A DNA stretch of 48,861 nt, taken from NCBI GenBank assembly GCA_036504445.1, contig DASXVE010000003.1:1-48861 (forward strand), read 5' to 3'. This DNA comes from Candidatus Aquicultor sp. GTDB taxonomy: Bacteria > Actinomycetota > Aquicultoria > Aquicultorales > Aquicultoraceae. A program made the position numbers and the translations under genes. Positions 8,426 through 16,676 of the stretch are shown here, piece after piece (the stretch's first letter is position 1; every line of letters begins with the position of its first letter). Under the pieces are notes generated by a model. It did no database searches. It saw nothing but the letters and a program-made list of their open reading frames with translations, and was not told the DNA's origin.

Positions 8426-9070
8426 TTGCCGCAGGTAGCGAAAAACAAAGAATTTGCGGTCGCCATTACCGGTGCAAGCGGCTCGATTTACGGCAAACGC
8501 CTTATCCAAGAACTCCTCAAAGCAGGCCATGATGTTTCCCTTATCATCTCTGATCCCGGCAAGCAGGTTATCGCCCACGAGCTCGGGTTTTCTTTTAGCG
8601 GTGACAACGCCGAGGCTGAACTTTTAAAGTGGCTGGGCGTTGATCCTAAGCAACAGTTTGACGCGACTGATACAGAAGGGCGGCTTACATATTATCGCGA
8701 CGACGATCTAATGGCCCCGATTTGTAGCGGCTCGCATCTTACCGACGGAATGATTATAATCCCGTGCAGTATGGCGACGCTTGCCGCCGTCGCGAACGGC
8801 TTATCGTCGAGTTTGATCGAGCGTACCGCCGATGTTGCGCTCAAAGAGTCGCGGCGTCTCGTGCTGGTCCCGAGAGAAACGCCGTTTAATCGCATCCATT
8901 TGAAGAATATGCTCGCAGCGGAAGAAGCTGGGGCGAAAATCGTCCCCGCGATGCCCGGGTTTTATACAAATCCAACCATAATCGACCAAATGGTTGATTT
9001 TGTTGTCGGCAAAGCACTCGATCAATTAGGCGTAGGGCATAACCTGTTTGAACGCTGGCACGGAGAGTAA
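8426..9070 (+). CDS. ubiX: UbiX-family flavin prenyltransferase
   Basis: Makes prenylated FMN from reduced FMN and dimethylallyl phosphate for the UbiD partner. The 214-residue protein begins AVAITGASGSIYGKRL (about 11-26), the flavin-binding loop of UbiX/PAD1, and carries PCSMATLAAVANGLSSSL and LVLVPRETPFNRIHL, both typical. The start is TTG directly after the TAA of the prenyltransferase gene; AAGGGG overlaps the previous gene end as its SD. Product and position fit the MqnM role of the futalosine pathway. About 100 nt separate it from mqnE with no promoter I can defend. Confidence 0.93.
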   Translation: MPQVAKNKEFAVAITGASGSIYGKRLIQELLKAGHDVSLIISDPGKQVIAHELGFSFSGDNAEAELLKWLGVDPKQQFDATDTEGRLTYYRDDDLMAPICSGSHLTDGMIIIPCSMATLAAVANGLSSSLIERTADVALKESRRLVLVPRETPFNRIHLKNMLAAEEAGAKIVPAMPGFYTNPTIIDQMVDFVVGKALDQLGVGHNLFERWHGE

Positions 9071-9174
9071 CGAACATGCAATAGCGCTTATAGCTGTAGC
9101 AAGTAGCAAAGTAGCTAATATTTATATCTTTAGCTGCTTCGTTAGCTGTTATAGATCATGAGTTAGGGGGAACA

Positions 9175-10275
9175 ATGGTACCAGCAATAACAAAGATAGA
9201 TTTGAAAGAGATAGAAGAAAAAGTAATGGCCGGCGGGCGGCTTAGCCGCGAAGACGGTGTTGCATTATACGAGCTAAACGACCTCATCTTTTTAGGTGCT
9301 CTTGCACGGTGCGTAAAAGAGAAAAAGACCGGTAACTACACGTATTTTAATGTTAACCGGCATATCAATTTGACGAACGTATGTGTAAACGGCTGCAAGT
9401 TCTGCGCGTTTAATGCGAAGAAATCGACCGACCCGCATGCGTACACGATGACGCTCGAAGAGGTACTAAACCGGGCGCTCGAAGCTCCGGGTATCGGAGC
9501 AACCGAGCTGCATATAGTAAGCGGCTGTCATCCCGACCTGCCGTTCGATTACTACCTCGGGGCAGTTCGTGAGTGCAGGGAAGCACTGCCGGATATCCAC
9601 ATACAGGCCTTTACGGCTGTCGAGATCGATTATTTTACGCAATTGACCGGGATGTCGATTCGTGAAGTGCTGGAGACGCTTAAAGATGCCGGTCTCGGTT
9701 CGATGCCGGGCGGCGGCGCGGAGGTGTTCAGCCCGCGCGTTCGCGGCCAGGTTTGCGCCAACAAAGCAAATGCCGATCGCTGGCTGGAGATAATGAAAAC
9801 AGCCCACGAGCTCGGCATCCGGTCGAATGCGACAATGCTGTACGGCCACGTCGAGACATATGAAGAGCGTATCGATCACATGATCAGGCTTCGCGAGCTT
9901 CAGGACGAGACCGGCGGGTTCCAGAGTTTTATCCCGCTTCCGTTTCTCCCCGACAATACCGAGCTTGAGAATATACAGAAGACGACAGCTTTCGACAACA
10001 TGAAAACATATACAATTTCGCGTTTGGTGCTCGACAACTTCGATCATATTAAAGCGTTTTGGATCATGGTCGGAATGAAACTCGCCCAGCTCTCGCTCGA
10101 TTTTGGCGTAGACGATCTCGACGGCACCGTCGTCGAGGAAAAAATTATGCATATGGCCGGCGCGACGACCGACGAGTCGGTTTCAAAAGAAGAGCTCATA
10201 CATTTAATCAAAGATGCCGGTCGCACACCGGTTGAACGAGACACGCTATATAACGTTATTCGGGTGTTTGAGTAG
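9175..10275 (+). CDS. mqnE: Aminofutalosine synthase MqnE (radical SAM)
   Basis: Radical SAM enzyme that joins 3-[(1-carboxyvinyl)oxy]benzoate to adenosine, giving aminodeoxyfutalosine. The 366-residue protein holds the 4Fe-4S motif CVNGCKFCAF at about 67-76 (CxxxCxxC), then the TIM-barrel segments HIVSGCHPDLPFDYY, GLGSMPGGGAEVFS and DNTELENI, as in MqnE proteins. The paralogue three genes down is MqnC, recognised by a different signature. AGGGGGA precedes ATG at good spacing. It uses the product of mqnA, the next gene, and supplies the substrate of mqnX at the end of the operon. Confidence 0.94.
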   Translation: MVPAITKIDLKEIEEKVMAGGRLSREDGVALYELNDLIFLGALARCVKEKKTGNYTYFNVNRHINLTNVCVNGCKFCAFNAKKSTDPHAYTMTLEEVLNRALEAPGIGATELHIVSGCHPDLPFDYYLGAVRECREALPDIHIQAFTAVEIDYFTQLTGMSIREVLETLKDAGLGSMPGGGAEVFSPRVRGQVCANKANADRWLEIMKTAHELGIRSNATMLYGHVETYEERIDHMIRLRELQDETGGFQSFIPLPFLPDNTELENIQKTTAFDNMKTYTISRLVLDNFDHIKAFWIMVGMKLAQLSLDFGVDDLDGTVVEEKIMHMAGATTDESVSKEELIHLIKDAGRTPVERDTLYNVIRVFE

Positions 10276-10363
10276 AATAGAATTAAGTGGGTGCTTTTCG
10301 CATATACGGCTTGCGCGAAGGCGATATGCTGCCAGCGCCAAACTAAACATGGAGGGAACAACA

Positions 10364-11197
10364 TTGCTACGACCACGAGTCGGTCATATCCAGTTCTTAA
10401 ATTGCCTGCCGCTCTATTACGGTTTAGTGCAAAATAACGTTCTACTTGACGTGGAACTTATCAAAGGGACACCGACAGAATTAAATCGCATGATACTTGA
10501 CGGCAAACTCGATATAAGCCCGATGTCATCAATCGAGTTTTGTCGCAACCATAAAGACCTGATGCTCATGCCGCACTTGGCAGTTGCGGCCGACGGCGAG
10601 GTAAAGAGCATTCTCTTCGTAAGCAAAGTGCCGATTGAGGAAATGGACGGTCGTCCGGTAGCGCTAACAAGCTCATCGGCTACCTCGCAAGCGCTCACCA
10701 GGATTATCCTTAGGGATAAGTATAAGGTTTCGCCGAAGTATTTCGTATGCCCGCCCGACCTTCCCGAGATGCTCATGGAAGCGGACGGCGCTCTGCTTAT
10801 CGGCGACGACGCGCTTCGCGTGCTCTACGATCCCCCGAAGGACCTGTATCTCTACGATCTTGGAATAGAATGGAAAGAGATGACCGGGCGTAAAATGGTA
10901 TTCGCTGTGTGGGGAGTACGCCGCATATTTGCCGCAGAAAACCCGGAGCTGGTAGCGGAAGTGCAAGCGGCGTTTCTAAAATCGATGGAGTATTCGATAA
11001 ACAAGGTCGATGAAATCGCTCAGGCTGCGGCACGTTGGGAAGCATTCGACGCCGGTTTTCTTAAAGAGTATTTTATGAGTTTGAAGTTCGATCTCGATTC
11101 GGCTTATCAGCAAGATCTGATGGCGTATGCGACGAGAGCGTATGAACTCGGCTTTATGCAGGAAATCCCGAAGCTCGAGTTTGTGGAGGGTAGTTAA
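10364..11197 (+). CDS. mqnA: Chorismate dehydratase MqnA
   Basis: First enzyme of the futalosine pathway; turns chorismate into 3-[(1-carboxyvinyl)oxy]benzoate. The 277-residue protein has the periplasmic-binding-protein-like fold, starting RVGHIQFLNCLPLYYGL, then GTPTELNRMILDGKLDISPMSS and the segment LTSSSATSQAL, all diagnostic of MqnA/MqnD-type enzymes; the N-terminus marks it as MqnA. The open frame runs back to 10214, overlapping mqnE, but TTG at 10364 follows GGAGGG by 7 nt, so it is the better start. The mqnC ATG is 4 nt after its stop. Confidence 0.93.
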   Translation: MLRPRVGHIQFLNCLPLYYGLVQNNVLLDVELIKGTPTELNRMILDGKLDISPMSSIEFCRNHKDLMLMPHLAVAADGEVKSILFVSKVPIEEMDGRPVALTSSSATSQALTRIILRDKYKVSPKYFVCPPDLPEMLMEADGALLIGDDALRVLYDPPKDLYLYDLGIEWKEMTGRKMVFAVWGVRRIFAAENPELVAEVQAAFLKSMEYSINKVDEIAQAAARWEAFDAGFLKEYFMSLKFDLDSAYQQDLMAYATRAYELGFMQEIPKLEFVEGS

Positions 11198-11201
11198 CTA
11201 C

Positions 11202-12266
11202 ATGGATCAATATCAGATACTCGGCGAGGTCGTGTACGGACGTCGTCTAACTGAAGAAGAGGCAATTTACCTGATCAACGAAGGAGATTTGCTGGCTATC
11301 GGTTCTGCGGCCAATAATATCCGCTCGCGCGATTATCCGGATACGGTCACATTTATCATCGACCGCAATATTAACTACACCAACATTTGCACGAGCAAGT
11401 GCAAGTTCTGTGCATTTTACCGCGATAAGGCAGACCCGGACGCATATCTCTTAAGCAAAGAAGAGATATTTATGAAGATCGAAGAGACGCTTGCGCTCGA
11501 AGGCACGCAGATAATGCTGCAGGGCGGGCTCAATCCCGATCTTACCATTGATTATTTCGAGGACCTCTTCAAAAGCATCAAAGGGCGCTATCCGATTGTC
11601 ATTCACTCGCTCGGCGCACCGGAGGTCGCCTACATCGCGGAGATTTCAAAGATCGAAGTGGATGAAGCGCTCACACGTTTGCATAAAGCGGGGCTCGATT
11701 CATTGCCAGGCGCCGGCGCAGAGATTTTAGTCGATCACTACCGTAGCGCCGTAAGCCCGAATAAGGTATCGGCCAAACGTTGGCTCGAGGTAATGGAGCG
11801 GGCGCACCGTCTCGGTATCGAGAGTACGGCGACGATGATGATGGGCGGGCCCGATACGGTCGAGGACCGTGTCGAGCATATGAGTAAAATCCGAAGTTTG
11901 CAGGATAAAACCGGTGGTTTTCGGGCGTTTATCGCCTGGACGTACCAGCCGGGTTACACTGAACTCGGCGGTAAAACAATGTCGTCCAGACAGTATTTAA
12001 AGACGCTTGCCGTATCGCGGTTGTTCCTGGACAATTTCGATCACATTCAAGGTTCCTGGGTCACTCAGGGCAAAGACATAGGGCAGCTCAGTCTGTCGTT
12101 TGGTGCCGACGATCTGGGTAGCATCATGATTGAGGAGAACGTCGTGCGGGCAACCGGGGTGGCGTATGCCATGTCAAAAGAGGAGATCGTAGGCCTTATT
12201 CAAAGTACCGGCAAACACGCCGCCAGGCGAAATACAGTGTATGAAGTAATCGAGAGGTTTGATTAA
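11202..12266 (+). CDS. mqnC: Cyclic dehypoxanthine futalosine synthase MqnC (radical SAM)
   Basis: Radical SAM enzyme that cyclises dehypoxanthine futalosine into cyclic dehypoxanthinyl futalosine. The 354-residue protein carries CTSKCKFCAFYRD near 61-73 (CxxxCxxC cluster), IMLQGGLNPDL, GLDSLPGAGAEIL and FIAWTYQPGYTELGG, the signature that separates MqnC from MqnE. The frame is open from 11127, but the ATG at 11202 gives the normal start, with GGAGGG about 11 nt upstream. The stop TAA shares its last A with the ATG of the next gene, so the nucleosidase gene is translationally coupled to it. Confidence 0.94.
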   Translation: MDQYQILGEVVYGRRLTEEEAIYLINEGDLLAIGSAANNIRSRDYPDTVTFIIDRNINYTNICTSKCKFCAFYRDKADPDAYLLSKEEIFMKIEETLALEGTQIMLQGGLNPDLTIDYFEDLFKSIKGRYPIVIHSLGAPEVAYIAEISKIEVDEALTRLHKAGLDSLPGAGAEILVDHYRSAVSPNKVSAKRWLEVMERAHRLGIESTATMMMGGPDTVEDRVEHMSKIRSLQDKTGGFRAFIAWTYQPGYTELGGKTMSSRQYLKTLAVSRLFLDNFDHIQGSWVTQGKDIGQLSLSFGADDLGSIMIEENVVRATGVAYAMSKEEIVGLIQSTGKHAARRNTVYEVIERFD

Positions 12267-13090
12267 TGAACCATATACCGAACGCAAACTTTGCCGTAAT
12301 CTGTGGGTCGAGCACGTTCTCGATACAGTTTCCTGAAGCGCTCAACGACCCCGGTATAGAAATTCTTGCTGATGGCCTTGTTTTTGAGACGCCGTATGGC
12401 GAGAGCCCTGTGTTTACGCTCTTCAAGCTAGATGAGAAGCGTGTGCTCACCTGTAAAATGCACGGTTGGCGTAGCGGGGTTACGCGAGCCGACGCTTCAA
12501 AGCAGGTATTTTGGGTGTTCCGTGAAGCCGGCGTTACAAATATTCTTGCCGAGGGCGGCGTCGGCGCAGTAAACCATCTGCTTAATCCGCGAGACGTTAT
12601 CATACCGACCGATTACATCGACAACTCGATGCGAAAAGATGTAAGCCTCGGCTCCGATTATCTCCTTATCATGCGCAATGCTGTTTGCTCGGACCTGCAT
12701 GAGGCGTTGTTTGAATCGGCGCAGAAGTACGCGATGGCGCGCATTTTTGAACGCGGTATTTACGCCAACACCGATGGGCGCCACTTTGAGAGCCCGGCTG
12801 AGGTTGCGGTACTCAATCAATGGGGCGCCGATGTCGTTGGGCAAAGCATCTGCCCCGAAGTATACCTCGCCCGTGAGATCGGCGCGTGCTATGCAGGTGT
12901 TTACCTGGTGGTTAACTATGCCGAGGGCATTGTCGAAGACTGGACGCATGAAGAACTAGCGGAAATATTCTACAGTGAATCCGAAATGGTTGGGAAAATT
13001 CTTGTCGACGCGTTACGAGCCGCTTCGCTTGAGCCGTCCTGCGAGTGCAAAGACCTGCGCAAACAAACGCTCCTTGCAGAGGAATCATAG
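12266..13090 (+). CDS. PNP/MTAP-family nucleoside phosphorylase, probable futalosine-cleaving enzyme
   Basis: The 274-residue protein belongs to the purine nucleoside / methylthioadenosine phosphorylase family: NILAEGGVGAVNHLLNPRD, DYIDNSMRKD and GADVVGQSICPEVYLAREIG match the family in order. The usual active-site EGPRF/NMT segments read DGRHF and GQS, and the base-binding stretch is VVNYAEG. Asn there is the residue that in PNP and methylthioinosine phosphorylase contacts 6-oxopurines, whereas MTAP has Asp for adenine. The phosphate-site RHG is KMHGW, so hydrolysis instead of phosphorolysis is possible. It sits between mqnC and mqnX with TAATG and abutting junctions. No MqnB is in the window. 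I infer that it releases hypoxanthine from futalosine after MqnX deaminates aminofutalosine; plain MTA or MTI salvage is the alternative. Confidence 0.8.
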   Translation: MNHIPNANFAVICGSSTFSIQFPEALNDPGIEILADGLVFETPYGESPVFTLFKLDEKRVLTCKMHGWRSGVTRADASKQVFWVFREAGVTNILAEGGVGAVNHLLNPRDVIIPTDYIDNSMRKDVSLGSDYLLIMRNAVCSDLHEALFESAQKYAMARIFERGIYANTDGRHFESPAEVAVLNQWGADVVGQSICPEVYLAREIGACYAGVYLVVNYAEGIVEDWTHEELAEIFYSESEMVGKILVDALRAASLEPSCECKDLRKQTLLAEES

Positions 13091-14365
13091 ATGATTTACA
13101 CGTCGGACATCGTTCTTCCCATAACGCAAAACCCTATTAGAAAGGGAGCCGTTCTCGTTGAAAACGGCCTTATTGCAGCAGTTGGCGAGCGTGAATCACT
13201 TCTGCAGGCTCATCCCGATGAAAAAATCAAAGATTTTGGTTGTTCGATTCTCATGCCCGGCCTCGTTAACCTGCACGGCCATCTCGAGTGCTCATTATTT
13301 GAAGGGCTCGCGCAACCGACGCAATTTATCTCATGGCTGGAGGGAATAATTCAAGCGGGGCGTCGTCTGGACCAAGCAGGCTGGGTTGAAGCGGCGCGCC
13401 TCGGTGTAAGAAAGTACTTTGAGGCGGGGATAACCTGCACGGCCGACATAACCAGGTCGGGCGCGGGGGTTCTGGCGATGGCTGAGGTGAAAATGCCCGG
13501 TATTGTCTATATGGAGGCCGTGGCCATTGATAATAGCAATTTAGCTGATGCGGTTGTCGATATCCTTGGGCAGCTAAAAAGTGCTGAAATGATGGTCCAA
13601 ACCGATACGTTTGCAATTGGGCTGTCACCTCATTCACCGTACACTCTCTCAGAGCCGGCGCTTAAGGCATGCATCGAAATAGCAAGCACGGGCAACCTAC
13701 CGGTTACAACCCACCTCGCCGAAACACAAGCGGAATGTGAGCTGCTTCAGAATGGTTCCGGCGAGCTTGCCGTGTTAATGGGTAAACGCTTAAAGATCGA
13801 TGCGATCGAGCGTGGGGGGTACGATACAACGCCGGCCCGGTATCTGGACCGGCTCGGAGTGCTGCAGCCCGGCCTAATTGCTGCCCACGGTGTTTGGCTG
13901 ACCGCTGAAGATCTCGGGCTTTTAAAGGAAAAGGGCGTCTGTATTGCCGCTTGCCCTACATCCAATGAGCTACTCGGCACCGGCAAAGCCTCGATTTCGC
14001 AATTCTTCGAACAGGGGCTTGAATTCGGTATCGGTACCGATAGTGCAGCTAGCAATCCGCAGCTCGACCTTTTTGATGAAGCCAGAAAGATGTACCGGCT
14101 GTACAAAGAACAAACCGGCGGTGATGAACGGCTTACCGCACAACATATTATCCATAAACTTACAATCAATGCAGCCCAGGCGCTTGGTTTGGCAGATAAG
14201 CTCGGCTCCATCGAGCCTGGCAAACGGGCGGATTTCATTGGTGTCGATTGTGCGGGTGCCGTTAACGCCGGCAATGACGTCTACGCATTTATCCTCGAAC
14301 ATACCTCTAAAGCACAGGTTAATAATACGGTACTAGGCGGGAATCTCGTATATACGCGCTCGTAG
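13091..14365 (+). CDS. mqnX: Aminodeoxyfutalosine deaminase MqnX-like amidohydrolase
   Basis: Metal-dependent deaminase of the amidohydrolase superfamily that converts aminodeoxyfutalosine to futalosine. The 424-residue protein has NLHGHLECS near 58 (HxH metal pair), HLAETQAE near 214, AAHGVWLT near 258 and GTDSAASN near 313, the four metal/catalytic sites of the SAH/MTA/guanine deaminase group. Sequence alone could also be MTA/SAH deaminase, but it ends an operon of five menaquinone genes and directly abuts the nucleosidase gene, which favours MqnX. It is the last gene before a 170-nt gap. Confidence 0.87.
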   Translation: MIYTSDIVLPITQNPIRKGAVLVENGLIAAVGERESLLQAHPDEKIKDFGCSILMPGLVNLHGHLECSLFEGLAQPTQFISWLEGIIQAGRRLDQAGWVEAARLGVRKYFEAGITCTADITRSGAGVLAMAEVKMPGIVYMEAVAIDNSNLADAVVDILGQLKSAEMMVQTDTFAIGLSPHSPYTLSEPALKACIEIASTGNLPVTTHLAETQAECELLQNGSGELAVLMGKRLKIDAIERGGYDTTPARYLDRLGVLQPGLIAAHGVWLTAEDLGLLKEKGVCIAACPTSNELLGTGKASISQFFEQGLEFGIGTDSAASNPQLDLFDEARKMYRLYKEQTGGDERLTAQHIIHKLTINAAQALGLADKLGSIEPGKRADFIGVDCAGAVNAGNDVYAFILEHTSKAQVNNTVLGGNLVYTRS

Positions 14366-14432
14366 ATAGTGACGTAGCTTATCTGAGACGCCAAAGCCTG
14401 TACGATAACTTGAGATAAAAGACCAAACACTA

Positions 14433-14461
14433 TTCAAAACTTCGTAGATTAATTCTATAAT
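14433..14461 (+). promoter_or_regulatory. Promoter of the 14.5 kb membrane protein gene
   Basis: TTCAAA (14433-14438), 17-nt spacer, perfect TATAAT (14456-14461), about 74 nt before the start codon. Confidence 0.6.
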
Positions 14462-14534
14462 AGCAGCAGGGCCTAGAGGAGTAGCAATTGAATTAATTAC
14501 CGAAGCATAGCTGAAGTTTTAACAGGGGTTAAAC

Positions 14535-15311
14535 ATGAGACGGAGTTCTAGCAGCACCGAGGCTTGGTATGCTTTGCTTGCGCTAATATGCGCAATTGCC
14601 GGTATCGGGGTCGGCCTTCGCTGGAAGGCTGGTCCGGCAGGCGGTCTTAACATGTTAAAGATTAACACCATAATATTTCCAATCGCCCTCATGTTCCTGT
14701 CGTCCCTCGTTACCTGGTTTATTACGGTCAATTATTCCAAAAAGAAACAGATCAGGTACCAGAAAGAGCTCGCCAAAAAAACAGTCCGCAAGACCTTCGA
14801 GTTGATGAAAACATCAAAACGCACACTCGATAACCTGGATGTCAAAGCAAATCGTATTATGAGCGCAAGCCCAGGTCCCACAATCGATAAAGCACTCTCA
14901 TACGAGGTGCTTCAAAATATCCGCAATCAAATCGTCGAAATCTATAACGGGATGCGCATTTGCATTGAAGATTGGCGAGAGGTGCTCTCCGAGGAATTCG
15001 ACGAGATAGAAAAGAAAGAGCGCATGCTCGACAAGCTTACGTTCGAGCATCTTTTCAAATCTCAGAAGTTAAAAGAGTACGAGCAAACGGGTACTGGTAC
15101 CGAGAAAGAGATCCTGACGATTAAAGCCGACCTCGCCCGTATTGCCGAGCGGCAGCGAACATCGCAGATCGACATAATCAGCGAGTCGCGCAAACTCGTC
15201 GGCGCGCCGATCACCGCTATCACCAGTGTGGCCCAATCAGCTCCGGCCCAAATTATGCTGGAACAGCCGCAAAACCAGACGCTCTTCTTGAACGGCGACG
15301 AAAATAGCTAA
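14535..15311 (+). CDS. Membrane-anchored coiled-coil protein, function unknown
   Basis: I do not recognise this 258-residue protein. It has two hydrophobic segments (about 9-28 and 44-64) followed by a basic stretch SKKKQIRYQKELAKK, then roughly 150 charged, helical residues likely to form a coiled coil in the cytoplasm, and a short Gln/Asn-rich tail. AGGGG stands 7 nt before ATG and a good promoter lies upstream. It is a single-gene unit between the menaquinone operon and the BON-domain gene, with a terminator about 200 nt downstream. Confidence 0.75.
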   Translation: MRRSSSSTEAWYALLALICAIAGIGVGLRWKAGPAGGLNMLKINTIIFPIALMFLSSLVTWFITVNYSKKKQIRYQKELAKKTVRKTFELMKTSKRTLDNLDVKANRIMSASPGPTIDKALSYEVLQNIRNQIVEIYNGMRICIEDWREVLSEEFDEIEKKERMLDKLTFEHLFKSQKLKEYEQTGTGTEKEILTIKADLARIAERQRTSQIDIISESRKLVGAPITAITSVAQSAPAQIMLEQPQNQTLFLNGDENS

Positions 15312-15732
15312 ATCCCCCGATAAAACGCTATAAAAACCCTGATTTTATCTTAATAACTCTAAAGCGAGGTATAAAACTGCCGATATATCTATTACAAGGT
15401 TTTGCATATTCCTTACCAGGGAATAAAAAATCGCCGCTCTTAATGCGAAAAAAGACAACCGATTGGTTGTGGGCTGTTCCAGGGGCATTATGAGTGGAAG
15501 GGATCAAAACCCGGCTTTTACCTAACTGCGTAGAGTAAAAGCCGGGTATTTCTTTGTCTTCCAGCACGTTTCTTAACATTTCAATTCGGGTAAATATACC
15601 CCGCAATCTGCAATTATACGCTTTGGCGATGTGGGCAAGCGGGTGAGCAGTTAGTTAGACGCAAAGCAAAAGGCATGCTCGCCCTATGATTCTACGCTGA
15701 ATTGGGCTGCTTATTAAAGGGAGGGTATACAT
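15312..15732 (+). other. Long 3' region with hairpins, no gene
   Basis: This 420-nt stretch holds no convincing ORF. A small hairpin ACAACC/GGTTGT lies near 15458-15473 and a strong terminator at 15510-15546. The segment from the terminator to the BON gene shows the SD GGGAGG just before that gene and nothing else I can name. Confidence 0.5.
15510..15556 (+). terminator. Strong intrinsic terminator
   Basis: CCCGGCTTTTAC (15510-15521) and GTAAAAGCCGGG (15535-15546) form a perfect 12-bp stem, followed by TATTTCTTTGTCTT. It ends transcription of the upstream membrane protein unit. Confidence 0.82.
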
Positions 15733-16404
15733 ATGGTAGGAGAAGGAATTGTCAACGATGTGCTACGGGCGCTAGCTAACGATACTCGCATCGATGAGGC
15801 GCTGATTACAGCGGAAAGTGACGAACCCGGCGTCATTATACTCAGCGGCCAGGTAGATACATATAACGAGAAAATAATTGCCGAAGAAATTGCCGGCCGG
15901 GTGCGAGGTGTGCGCGATGTTATCGATAACATCGCCGTGGTACCGCCGGTAGTGCGCTCTGATTCCGAGATTGCCGAGAGCATCCGCACCAATCTAAAGT
16001 TGGATGCGTGGGTTGAGTGGCCCAGAGTCGACGTCGAGGTTATCGACGGAGTCGCCTTCTTGCGCGGCACGACTATTTCGCCGGTAGAGAAGCAGGAAGC
16101 GGAAAATGATGCCCGCTGGGCTGCCGGGGTCATAGACGTTGTTAATCATCTCATCGTAAAGCCCGAGATGAAAATCGCCGACGCTGAAGTCGCACGTGAT
16201 GTCAGGGCTGCCCTCATAAAAAATACCAGGCTCGACTTGACCGAGATGGAAGTAGACGTGTCGGATGGCGTGGTTACACTCACCGGCGAAGTCCCGAACT
16301 TTACACAAAAACGGATTGCCGAATTCGTTGCGTTCTCGGTACCCGGCGTTGTTGATGTGGTCAACGAATTGCATGCGCACGGGATTCAAAGAAGGGTCGC
16401 TTAA
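15733..16404 (+). CDS. Triple BON-domain protein
   Basis: The 223-residue protein is built of three BON domains (about 5-72, 75-142, 147-216), each with the pattern of an IxxxLxxxxR helix, a DGVVxLxG turn and an AxxVxGVxxVxN ending. BON domains bind membranes or ligands and occur in OsmY-like stress proteins. No signal peptide is visible, so this copy seems cytoplasmic. GGGAGG precedes the ATG. The selenocysteine glutaredoxin gene follows after 16 nt and thioredoxin reductase after that, so it likely shares their operon. Confidence 0.87.
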   Translation: MVGEGIVNDVLRALANDTRIDEALITAESDEPGVIILSGQVDTYNEKIIAEEIAGRVRGVRDVIDNIAVVPPVVRSDSEIAESIRTNLKLDAWVEWPRVDVEVIDGVAFLRGTTISPVEKQEAENDARWAAGVIDVVNHLIVKPEMKIADAEVARDVRAALIKNTRLDLTEMEVDVSDGVVTLTGEVPNFTQKRIAEFVAFSVPGVVDVVNELHAHGIQRRVA

Positions 16405-16420
16405 GAGAAAGGACAGGCGT

Positions 16421-16657
16421 ATGGTAGACTCGGTAAAGGTGTACTCGACGCCTACCTGAGCGTTTTGCACAATGCTCAAGAGGTATCTTGATGAAAGAGG
16501 CGTAAAGTACGAAGAGATCGATTTAGCGGCCGATCCGGAAAAGGTAAGCGAGCTCGTGGAAGTATCAGGACAGCTTGGAGTGCCTGTGACGGTCATCAAC
16601 CGCCAAGTGATTGTCGGATTCGATCGCGGTAGCATAGACTCGGCGCTTGCGGCGTAA
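16421..16657 (+). CDS. Selenocysteine-containing glutaredoxin-like protein (UGA at codon 13)
   Basis: Reading from ATG 16421 through TGA at 16457-16459 gives a 78-residue protein: VKVYSTPT-U-AFC at about 5-16, then LDERGVKYEEIDL, GVPVTVINRQVIVGFDR. This is the small YruB/NrdH-like glutaredoxin family, whose motif is normally STPTCxxC; here the first cysteine is UGA. Without readthrough only the fragment from 16472 would be left, lacking the active site and any good SD. AAAGGA precedes 16421 at good spacing. A hairpin with GGUA loop follows UGA by 22 nt, as a bacterial SECIS would. UGA is an ordinary stop elsewhere in the window, for example in the next gene. Thioredoxin reductase follows after 19 nt and is the probable electron donor. 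Confidence 0.88.
16476..16491 (+). promoter_or_regulatory. Candidate SECIS hairpin of the glutaredoxin gene
   Basis: TCAAGA (16476-16481), loop GGTA, TCTTGA (16486-16491). The loop G lies 22 nt past the UGA, within the usual 16-37 nt window, and the loop starts GGU as in the E. coli fdhF element. Confidence 0.7.
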
Positions 16658-16676
16658 CCGGCTACGGGAGGCTTCT

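Noticed and set aside
15328-15606. 92-residue minus-strand frame
   Set aside because: It runs through a perfect terminator stem, has no convincing SD and an unlikely composition.
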